Below, in pieces: positions 24,187 to 39,115 of a DNA stretch of 64,000 nt. A program made the position numbers and the translations under genes. The stretch comes from Hydractinia symbiolongicarpus (Eukaryota; Cnidaria; Hydrozoa; Anthoathecata; Hydractiniidae): the NCBI RefSeq assembly GCF_029227915.1, contig NC_079879.1:16368001-16432000 (forward strand), given 5' to 3'. The stretch's first letter is position 1; each line of letters opens with the position of its first letter. A model generated the notes under the pieces. It searched no databases. It was not told where the DNA came from and saw nothing but the letters and a program-made list of their open reading frames with translations.

Positions 24187-24691
24187 CACCTTTATGATAA
24201 TTCAATTGTACATGCGTTCCTACGGCTCTCCATCGTTTTACAATATCGGAAAAAAGGAGGTAAAACTCGTGTTTTTATGAGAGTTTGTTAGAGACGAAAG
24301 CGTGTTTTCTCCAGTTTTTTAACTTCTGTCATATCAATTTCTTTCAAATTTTCAGGAAACGTTAATAATAATAAGATACAACTTATGTGTACTTTTCATT
24401 AAAAAGAAAACGTGGCAAGAAAAGTTATCACGAAAAAACGTGTTTTCTCCTTAATAAACTCTTTTTTAACTTCTGTCATATCAATTTCTTTCAAATTTTT
24501 AGGAAACGTTAATAATAATAAGATACAACTTATGTGTACTTTTCATTAAAAAGAAAACGTGGCAAGAAAAGTTATCACGAAAAAACGTGTTTTCTCCTTA
24601 ATAAACTCTTATAAAAGTGTAATGTTTACCTCCTTTGATTGCAAAATAAGCTGCGATGGAGTGTTATTTTTTCCGAATTATCGTAAAGGTG
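24187..24691. mobile_element. TA-flanked MITE with an internal 147-bp tandem duplication
   Basis: Ends are CACCTTTATGATAATTC and, inverted, GAATTATCGTAAAGGTG (one mismatch), each bordered by TA (24185-24186 and 24692-24693). Subterminal GGAGGTAAA and TTTACCTCC are also inverted. The middle is a tandem duplication of 147 bp (from about 24321 and about 24468) with only one or two changes. No coding capacity; mariner-type target choice. Confidence 0.75.
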
Positions 24692-24883
24692 TATTAGCCC
24701 TAGCTATTAGCTAATTAAATCTTTTTGTATTTGTTTTAATAGTCTGTTGTATAAAGCTCTCCCCAACTAGCTTTTCGTAGCAGATATACTGAAAACCTTT
24801 AAATAAATGCAAGGTGTGTTGGAGAGTAAAAAACATACTTCTCACCTTAAAGCAATAATTCCTTTATCTTCACACCTCGCCTC

Positions 24884-30456
<5,573 letters not shown>

Positions 30457-30655
30457 AAGCATAGTCACAAGAAAAAAAGACAGTCTAGCAACAAACAATA
30501 GGCCATTGTTCTATGTTTTTAGGGCTGAACTATAGTGGCTCCCAAACCTCCGATCCTGCACAGAAGTTCAAAATGGCGCATTTTTTTGGGTGTTGTGTGT
30601 ACTTAGTTTGGTGTTTTTATTTCGACTTTGGGTGTTTTTCGTACAAGATTTTACT

Positions 30656-30973
30656 ATGCCTGGTGAAAATTGTGCTATATATGGATGCTCTGTATCGAGG
30701 AGAAATAAAGACATCAGTATTTTCAAAGTTCCGTTGCCAAATAATGAAGTAAACAAAAAATGGGGAAAGAAGCTCATCAATATCATCACGAAATATAGGG
30801 AGGTAGATGACGAGCTGAGACGTCGCATTTCCACGTTCAAATTGTTTATTTGTGAACGTCATTTCTCGGAGGATCAAATATGGGTTTACCCAACTCGAAA
30901 AAGTTTGAAAGAAGGAGAACTACCACATCTGAATCTTCCACAAAAATCTGGCAATATTTCGACCTTACGGTAG
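30656..30973 (+). pseudogene. P-element (THAP9-like) transposase, N-terminal THAP exon
   Basis: ATG at 30656. The protein begins with a C2CH THAP zinc finger: CAIYGC near the start, then CERHF about 60 residues later. A TRKSLKEGELPHLNLP phrase follows, of the kind after the THAP domain in THAP9/P-type transposases. In that family the domain binds the transposon's internal sites. The frame ends six codons before the terminal repeat of the inserted 11-kb block (30981), so the open reading frame's stop lies at the insertion. The RNase H-like catalytic part should follow but is absent. Confidence 0.8.
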
Positions 30974-31473
30974 TTCACGGGCGGACATTCAGTCTGCGCA
31001 TGCGCTAATTTTGTTTACATTTTTAAAAAAAATCAAAATGGCGACCAGTCGCGTGTTTGTTATGTTTTTTCACGCCTTATTGAATTTGATCAATAAGCAA
31101 ATTAAATTCACGTGAAGAATTGCTGACTTAGGTTTTTGAGCACGCCGTGGAACATTCTTTTGAAGAAACGTGAGCGAGAAGGTCGAATGTCTTGAGAAAG
31201 ATAGATTCTCAGGTCGAAAAATGTGCAATCAAATTTCGCGAAATTTTCAATTCCTGGATTAAATAGCTTAAAATCAAACCTCGGCCGGTTATGTCGGCAT
31301 TCAACTGGGTTTTGCTGGGTAGTTAAAAGGCTAAGGGAACCAATTCTCGGATCCGGGTTAATCACTGACGGTAATTTTCTGCGCATGCGCGATTTACTGC
31401 AGTGAAAACAAACTCTCCTGGAGCAGTCATTTTAACCTAGCAAAGCTGGAGTGAACACATAGAAGTTTTTAAA

Positions 31474-32926
31474 ATGCCAAATAGTTGTGCTGCTTTTGGT
31501 TGTTCAAACCATAATTTAATGGAAAATAAACCTGGATTCTACAGATTTCCGAATAACAACCCAGAACGAAGAAAAATGTGGATAAGTGCATGTAAAAGGA
31601 AAAACAAAGATGGTACTGCTGACTGGAACCCAACTGGAAAAAATGTTTATCTCTGTGGGAAACATTTTACAACTGGTAAGTGTTATTTATAAAATTTTAT
31701 TAATAAGAAAGCTCTCTTCATTGTAAAAAAGACCATGCTCTGTGCTATATTATAAGAGATTAGTAACTCTTTTAGGCTGGCATTGTTTAGCTAGCTAGCT
31801 AGGTACAGTATTTGTTTTTCTTTATTAGGGAAATCAGTAAAAGATCCTGCACATCCTGACTACATACCAACTATATTTGTGTATACACAAAATGATTCAG
31901 AAAAAAACAAGAAGAAAATAGAAAGATTCGAGTCAGCCAAAAAAAGAAGCCTAGCAAAAGCAAGAACACCCGTCGCACCAAAAAAACAGCGTACCTTAAA
32001 TTTTGTTTCACCAGGAAAGCCACCATTACAGCAAAGTAACAAATTTATTTCACCACCACTATCACCATGTTCTAGTACTACATCTCTGATGTCACCACTG
32101 CCAGAAATGCCTGAAATGGAAGTAGACTTTTCTCTTTCTTCACAAACACAACATTTAACACCAGTAACTATATCAAGACCAACAACCTTAAATGCAAGTA
32201 CCCAGACCACAAGCTCAATTTTGGATAATAAACATTTAATTGAAATAACAAATCTGACTTCAAAAAGCAAAAATTACAGTTAATGATCTTGAGAGTAAAT
32301 TCATATGCTATGAACATCTGAAAAAAAAGCCAGCAAAATTTAAATATTACACTGGAATAAACAAAGATCAATTTGACACTGTTTTTGACATGGTGAAAGA
32401 TTCGTTGCCAAAAAAATTTCGATCGAAGATGCCTTTCAAAGATCAGTTGCTGATGACTCTTTAATTGCTTGCTCGCCTCAAGGATCCATTTCTTTTCTTT
32501 CAAAGGCTTGGGGTGGTAGAGTGTCAGATGTTGAGTTGGTCAAGCAAAGTGGCTTTATCAGTAGCAAATATCATCACCCTGGAGTTTAAATACTTGCAGA
32601 TCGTGGATTTACCTTGACCAACCGATGAGTTTGCAGCAGGTTGTGGCGTTGAACTTATTATGCCTAGTTTCACAAAGGGAAAAAAGCAATTGTCTGCACA
32701 GGAGGTTGAGACTACTCGTCAAATAGCTTCAATACGTATTCACATTGAACGTGTGATTGGGTTAATAAAAAACAGATATAACATTCTTACTGGACCAATA
32801 CCCATTACAATGACAAAGTCTCTCTCTGATGAAGCAAATGAATCAGAATTTACTAGTATCGACAAGCTTGTTACTGTTTGTGCTGCACTTGTGAATCTTT
32901 TCGATTGTTTCGTACTTGAGTTGTAA
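31474..32926 (+). pseudogene. ISL2EU-type THAP/DDE_Tnp_4 transposase, broken
   Basis: Exon 1 (31474 to about 31674) encodes a THAP finger: CAAFGC at the start, CGKHF at the end, then a GTAAGT donor. A second exon from about 31830 (TTTATTAG|GG) gives a Lys-rich linker. A helix-turn-helix part follows out of frame (about 32280-32460). Near 32597 the second catalytic box ADRGFT is present but frameshifted. The last frame (32660-32926) holds the C-terminal block FTKGKKQLSAQEVETTRQIA and HIERVIGLIKNRY with the presumed catalytic Glu. The segment with the first catalytic Asp is missing, and stops occur near 32463. Inactive. Confidence 0.78.
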
Positions 32927-33837
32927 ATGTAATCAACAACCTCTGCTGGCAAAGTTATGTTATTATAAATATCTCTTGACATTTGTTGTAACTCGTCACC
33001 ATCTTTATCAATGTTGTTACTGTTAAATAGCGTTCTCAATGACTTTGGTAACTTGGCTCTTCTAGGTGGTTCATATATTGGCACGAATGGTTTATAAAAA
33101 TCAGAGAATGTATGCAAAACAATGGATTTTTTGTCCAATTTAGACAGTTTTGATAAAAACCTTGCCTTTTCTTCATCAGTTGGTGGAACATTACTACCAG
33201 GAAATTTATTACTGCTACGATTGTTTTTCTTAAAGTTCTCAACAGCCTTCTCTGAATAAAATTTAATGTCAGAAATCTTCTTCGGTGCAACTTTTTTGAC
33301 AAAATCGACATTCCACTTACATGCTTCTTCAGTACATGCTTTCTTAGTGAATCCAGCACGAACAGCAGCCTCGATTTTAAATAACAAAGCCCCTATGTGA
33401 CTACATGACTCACCAAGCCCAGCCATACATGTGCAGTGGGCAGAAAGAACATTAACATTTTTTATGTCCACAATGATCCAGGGTATGTGAGGATCCTCAT
33501 TTACTCTTTGAGAAGGCATAACTTCTGCCTTCAGTAAAATATATGGCCATGTTTTGTCTTTCTTAAAGAAAAACACAGTTCTAACCCATCCACTAACAAA
33601 TTGATTGTGGGCTTCCAAACTTTTTCGACTCTTCATAGCTTCTCTTGTAAAAACGCCAGGGGTGTTTACCAAGTAATCATAAACCTCAGGGTACTCCAAG
33701 TTTGGCCACTTCGAAGGATCGTTGATCCAAGCATCTGCTGGCAATTGGTATGGACAAGTATCCAAATTAACAATTTTTAGCTTATTAAAATATCTTGTTT
33801 TCGCTTCGACACTTATTTCTTCAATGTTGTAACTCAT
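32740..33837 (-). CDS. SWIM zinc-finger protein of the ISL2EU-like element (YqaJ part lost)
   Basis: A 365-codon open frame beginning with ATG. After about 130 residues it has the SWIM signature CTCMAGLGESCSHIGALLF (CxC...CxH). Proteins of this type in invertebrate genomes usually continue into a YqaJ-like exonuclease domain, and to my recollection this is the second protein of ISL2EU elements. Here the nuclease is absent. After the linker with PPRRAKLPKSL the frame runs about 60 residues further through antisense of the transposase 3' end (32740-32926). I infer an internal deletion that joined the two convergent genes, so the final residues are not native. Confidence 0.7.
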   Translation of the reverse strand: MSYNIEEISVEAKTRYFNKLKIVNLDTCPYQLPADAWINDPSKWPNLEYPEVYDYLVNTPGVFTREAMKSRKSLEAHNQFVSGWVRTVFFFKKDKTWPYILLKAEVMPSQRVNEDPHIPWIIVDIKNVNVLSAHCTCMAGLGESCSHIGALLFKIEAAVRAGFTKKACTEEACKWNVDFVKKVAPKKISDIKFYSEKAVENFKKNNRSSNKFPGSNVPPTDEEKARFLSKLSKLDKKSIVLHTFSDFYKPFVPIYEPPRRAKLPKSLRTLFNSNNIDKDGDELQQMSRDIYNNITLPAEVVDYIYNSSTKQSKRFTSAAQTVTSLSILVNSDSFASSERDFVIVMGIGPVRMLYLFFINPITRSM

Positions 33838-33993
33838 TGTGTCATAGACCTTCTCTTACAGTAAACTGCAGTGAAAAAAGCTTTCCACAGCTAGCGCAAA
33901 ACGTTTGTTTTCACTGCAGTTACTCGCGCATGCGCGAAGATTGGCCAATCTTCAGCGGTGTGACGTCCGCCCGGATCCGAGAATGTAAGTTAC

Positions 33994-36900
33994 CTTGATT
34001 GATGGCCACTTTTTTTGTTAAGTCTATGAATAGTCAAAGTTGAGCATTTATAAAGACGTCATTTTGTACCTGTGTTGAGGTATTTACACTGCACTATACT
34101 GGGTTCTTACTGGTGGTATACGTTTTTATCTAAATAACAACTATAGCTAGCTAAAGGTTGAAAAGCTGGATAAAGGCTTTAGGATGTTCTTATATAGCTA
34201 TCTGCACTGCACTGTTACTACATCTCGTCAAATTTGTAGCCGAGTAGCTATCCTATTACATTTTTACATCTGCACTCTGGCAATTTTTACTCTATGAAAA
34301 CTTTAATAATTATAAACTAGTAGCTACGTATCTGCTATCTAATACGTCTGATATCCAACAAATAATTTATTCCTGGACAATTTTCCTTCTTTTAATCACG
34401 GGCCTTATTCCCTGTACTTCAGGATGGATGCGCAAGTGATGTTCCTTCATCATTGAAAGTAACCTTTTGCTGTCTGGCTTCATCATGCAGTAGGTACGTC
34501 GAAGATTGTTGAACTCAGCATGAATACTTTCACCACCCTGCTCGCTATATAGGCCAAGCCCAACACCCCACTTCTCAATAAACCCAACAACATGTTTTTC
34601 CAGCAAGTGAAGTTTTGGAGTCACAGGTGCTTTTGGAAATTTTGTCCGGAAGTACAACATCAAATCCTTGATAGCTTTATCTAATTAGTATGAAACACAA
34701 AAATAGTCAATTAAATTTCAGAAAATTAGGAAATTTTTAGCAGTCAGCATACTTCAAAAAACAGGATTTATCAACGCTAATTAATTAATTTAGTTATTAA
34801 TTACCTAAGGACGATAACTTTTCTTTGTTGAATTCTTGACAGGAATTCATTGCGTTGTGGCACATACTATATTTATAGAATAACAACTTGTATTTGGCTG
34901 ATAATTCCACAGCTCCTTTGTGAATGTTTGTGCCTGCAAGGCCAGGTACATTGTATACCATGAGGGGTATTGCATTACACAATTCTATTATGTTACCAAC
35001 CTAATAAAAATAATATATTTTTTTTGGCAAAATATTTTTGAAAAGTTGCTTTTTGTGCAGAAATATTGTAAGTTACCTTGAGCATTTTGTGTACATGGTT
35101 ACCAATAAACGACTGACCATGGTATGCTTGCCTCTCCACATTTAACCTTTTCAAGGTTTCGTCAAGCTTTTTTACCAGCATTCTATCCCCCTTTTCAAGT
35201 TTAAAGGAGCCATTTTCCAGAGCATCAATCTCCTTTAACTATCAAGAAAAGTAACTGTTGTTGATTATATAACATATAAAAAATTTAAAGAAAATAACAA
35301 TATTTTTATGTACTATGTAAAATCCAAATTGTGCTATCCCTACAAACTTTAGTGTTGCTCACCCTTTCTGAAATTCTGTTATTAAGATACTTTAACCTTG
35401 GTTCATATATCATTCTAATCTCAGTCTCGTTGTCTGGGTCTTTGATAATTGCAGTTTCAATTGCATCATGTACCAGGCCAATTTTCTCCTCACAATCCTC
35501 ACAAACATATTTTAAATTTTCTATCTTTTGTCTAGTCTCAACCAGTCTGTCTATATCACCTGTATCTTTTATTTGTTCAGATGCAGCTATTCTAATGTCC
35601 AACAAATGACATTCATCTTCCAACATTCTGAAAAATTTTAGGTATGTCCCCAGGGAGATATGAAGCACTGGAATGGCAACCTAAGGTATACATGCAATTT
35701 TTTGTTTGTATGGTTTGGTATCTACAAACATAATCTGTTTCAAGTACTTATCAGTAAATACTTACTTGGTCAATAGGAATGTTGAACATAACATCATCTA
35801 TCACATTGTTAAAGTTTTTTGCATTTTTTATGTTTCCCCCACTGTCTCTAAACCTTTTAAGGTCATATGCCAAGGATTCCAGTGTCCTTTGTTCAAATTG
35901 CCCTAAAACATAAAGTCATTCTCAGTTTTATGAATTACTAATAATCCATCAGGTTAGAAAATATTATGCATTCTTCACAGCTATACTAATGACACTACAT
36001 AGTCATCATTTTTACCTTGATCCTTAACAGGCTTTTGTATATCTTCCTTTGTAATTGTACAAAATAAACAGCAATGTCGTCCTGTTGATTAAAATTATAT
36101 TATTATTTTAAAAATATCAAGTGGCCTGTGGATAAATACATGGGTTCGTATTTTGCCAGGTTTTACAGTTTTTAAAAAAAACAATGTATGGGAAAATTTT
36201 TTTAATTTTTGCAAGACCTTGTCAATATGAAATTTGGGACATTTTCTCTTACATTGCTTTCTCCTATAAATGTACCTGATGCTTCTGTAATTCCATATGC
36301 TGTACAGAGAAAAGCGTAATCTCCAAAAAAAAATACACGTATATTTCTTCCCCTAAAAGGAAATTAATCTTGTGAAAACAAAACATACACTTACCTACAC
36401 CTTTTATAATAATGTATAAATTGTAGATGAGGCTAATTTCAGTCTCAAATGTTCTTATTCAGTGTTCTATGTTTAGGATTGGAACAAATTATATGAAAAC
36501 GTAATCTCATTGAAAAAAAGCATATATACACATGATCTTAGCATTGGACCAAATCTCAACCTAACTATTTGATTTGTTAACCTCTATTTATTTTTAACTA
36601 CATTTTTTGCCTATTTGTCACTGTCACTTTTACTATAAAATACATAAAATAAATGTATATGACATACTGCCATGTTGCTTTTTGAAGAATATCAACTTGT
36701 GCCTTGAATTTTAATAATGCAACTTTCAGGTTTGTTGAAGAATCTTTAGCCTCAAAAGCACTGAAAACAACAGTATTGTCTTTACTGTTTGGTTTTGTGA
36801 CATTACATGGTTGATAAGACATTTTAAAAGAGCCACCACCATGGTCACCTCCTATCTTTAGATGGATTTCATCTTTAAAAGCTTGTCTCTCTAGCAGCAT

Positions 36901-38152
36901 GGAATTTCTAAATTGTAACAATTAATAACTTCGTATTATACAACCAGGTAATTGTTGTTGCTGTTGTTGTTTATGTGCACAGTCAGAATGCATTTAATGT
37001 TTTTTGTAAGAAAAACTCACTCAGCCAGTTTGTCCATATGTTCATAAAAGTGTGTTGGCAAATCATCAACATAACACCAAGGAGCGGGTAGGATTACATA
37101 TACCCCTTTCTGGTCCTTAGCCTCGAAGCGGAATGGGGCAACTTCAACTTTTAAGTTTTCACCGTACCAATTTTTTGCAACTTGCCTTTGCCTGGCTTGT
37201 GAAGCTGGTTGTATGTTGAAAGTCTTCAACCACCTGAAATAATAATTTATTTTCTCAACTATTTTTGAAAAAATTTTAGGAACAGATGAAGCATGGAGTT
37301 TGTATTACCTGGCCATTGTTTTCATCTTCTCCCAGGGCACACCCATATCTGCTTTTAAAGCAACCATTGCTTCAGAAGTTATTGTTGCAGAAGATAATTG
37401 TGCTTCCTTCAAAATTGTCTCCCGTTCTGCCTGAGGAAAGCGCTTTACCAAGGCAGAAGTCTGCCCTAACAAGGAAAATTTTGTCGATCCAGCTGCCGTG
37501 AAGATTTGGTCGTGAAGGAATTTTGTTCTTCTTCTCAAGTGACGGCGACTAACATTTTCTTTAATTCCTTTTGGAGTAGATGTCAAGACTAATGGCTGAA
37601 AATAATTATTCTCATAGATAAATATTGGTATACATAACATAGCTTTTTATAAATGTTTTATTAGAATAATAAGAATATTAGAGTGAGATTTACGTTAAAA
37701 ACGTTTTTATTTAGATCAATTTTATTCCCACCTCTATGAAATACTCTTTTTGTGTAAATCAGTCTAATATTCTTACGAAGCATATTTATGTGTTGTTGTT
37801 TATGGAGGTGATTAAATCCGATTCAAAAACCTAATTTTATTAAAAAAATAAGTAGTAATCAGACTTAGTCACATCCGTATGTAAGCCTTTCCATAAATAC
37901 ATACCCTGGATCCACCTGTCTTGAATTCAATGCTTTTAATTGGATTTCTGGAATTGGCAATTTTATGCTGAATAACTTGCACAGCCACATCTTCAATCTC
38001 CCTTGGTATTGAATTGTCCAAATTAAAAGTCTTTGCCATCTTTGTAAACAAAAGTGTTGTTAATGCGAGCTAGGCCTAAGGAATTCGCTGGATAAGTAGT
38101 AGGTGTAGGAAATCGTATGTAACTTTCTCAAAAAAAGTGGCCATCAGTTAAG
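33994..38152. mobile_element. 4.16-kb DNA transposon with intact multi-exon DDE-like gene
   Basis: Inverted repeats CTTGATTGATGGCCACTTTT and, at the other end, CTTAACTGATGGCCACTTTT extend through TTTG, 22 of 24 matching. They lie 370 bases outside the stop and 110 bases outside the start of the 11-exon gene. The left end sits 11 bases from the ISL2EU-like element, the right end against the broken gypsy. No target duplication is obvious, so the outermost bases are uncertain. The superfamily is not identified with confidence. Confidence 0.65.
34367..38039 (-). CDS. Intact 11-exon DDE-like transposase candidate, 714 aa
   Basis: Exons (minus): 38039-37905, 37595-37309, 37233-37021, 36907-36668, 36352-36276, 36081-36016, 35902-35766, 35680-35363, 35238-35077, 35000-34805, 34680-34367. 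All ten introns are GT-AG and the joined frame is 715 codons including stop with no interruption, which supports the model strongly. Candidate acidic triad: Asp in KIGGDHGGGSF (exon 4), Asp in FFGDYAFLC (exon 5) and Glu in YSEQGGESIHAEFN (exon 11). Between the last two lies an insertion of about 330 residues starting with RHCCLFC and including a CEDCEE cluster, possibly metal-binding. A basic patch (RRHLRRRTKF) early in exon 2 may touch DNA. I know this layout only from uncharacterised invertebrate proteins. Transposase function is inferred from the triad-like motifs and the flanking inverted repeats. Confidence 0.72.
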
Positions 38153-38278
38153 ATTTTCAGGTCTCTTAGATTATTTCCTAATCTACTTCAGGCATAAATT
38201 TCAACACCGTGCTAACCGGCCAGCAGAAGATATAGGCCTTGAACAGTTGTTATTTTTCCATCCTCTTTGTATCAGGGT

Positions 38279-39115
38279 TTAGAGCCGTTGAAAGGTTGGG
38301 TCATTTTTCGTAGCTGATAGGATGTTCATTTCCGTGTCGTTTTTGAGCTGATGGTGGTGTTGTGGATACTCTGACTCTGTATCAACGCGGAATACTTCAA
38401 AGGCATTTATTGTGTTTGTAGCAGGTTTGGTGAGTGGTGCTCTGGATAGGGTATCTGCTATGTAGAGTGTGGTTCCTTTCTTGTAGGTTACCGTAAATTG
38501 GTATCTCTGTAGTCTGGATAGCATTCTTTGGAGTCGTGCCGGTGCTCGGTTGAGTGGCTTCTTCATGATGATTTCCAGAGGTTTGTGGTCGCTATGTACT
38601 TCAATGTTTTTGTGTCCGTACAGCCAGTGGTCAAACTTGGAGAATGCATTACATATAGCTAAACACTCTTTCTCAATTTGAGAGTATCTTCTCTCAGTTT
38701 CAGTGAGAGTACAAGATGTGAATGCGACTGGTTGTAACTGTTCTTGATTGTTGTTTTGTAGAAGTGTTCCTCCAAGACCATTGTCACTTGCGTCAACCTG
38801 GAGTATCACCTTTTTAGCTGGATCAAAGTATTGTAGGACAGGTGTAGATGCTATAAGTGATTTAGCATCTGAAAATGCAGTCTGTTGTGTTGAAGACCAT
38901 GTGAACGCCATGTCTGTTTTTGTTAGTTCAGTTAATGGCCGGATGACAGTGCTCAAGTTCTGGCAGTAAGGTGATAAGTAGTTGACCATTCCAATGAAGC
39001 GCTGCAGGCTCTTTTTGTCGTGTGGTTTTGGCATCTGTAGGATGGCATCAGTTTTCTCCGGATCAGCTTTGATGCCATTTTGTGTAAGAATGTGTCCTAC
39101 AAATTTCTGTTCTTT
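38279..39115 (-). pseudogene. gypsy pol continuation: RT connection and RNase H
   Basis: In frame with the preceding pol after one stop codon. It contains the RT thumb (LQRFIGMVNYLSPYCQNLS) and an RNase H with Asp in LQVDASDNGLGG, Glu in QIEKECLA and Asp in VHSDHKPLEI. It then reaches the chromo/integrase linker start (NDPTFQRL) and a stop at 38279. Faint homology continues to about 38200 out of the open frame, then the neighbouring transposon begins. Confidence 0.8.

Larger units (their letters stand above)
31345..33982. mobile_element. ISL2EU (IS4EU)-like DNA transposon, 2.64 kb
   Basis: Ends are TCTCGGATCCGGG and its inverse, each flanked by AT (31343-31344 and 33983-33984), the 2-bp duplication reported for this superfamily. 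A subterminal GCGCATGCGCGA...TTACTGCAGTGAAAACAAAC is also inverted, at about 31380-31410 and 33895-33925. It encodes a THAP-DDE transposase on + and a SWIM-domain protein on -, converging and overlapping at 32740-32926. Both are damaged. The inverted repeat is imperfect over its central part. Confidence 0.85.

Noticed and set aside
31860-32270. 136-codon minus-strand frame
   Set aside because: Antisense shadow of the second exon of the ISL2EU-type transposase.
36482-36921. Read-through frame after exon 4 of the 11-exon gene
   Set aside because: The codons after 36668 follow a GTATGT donor and are intronic; splicing to 36352 continues the conserved frame.
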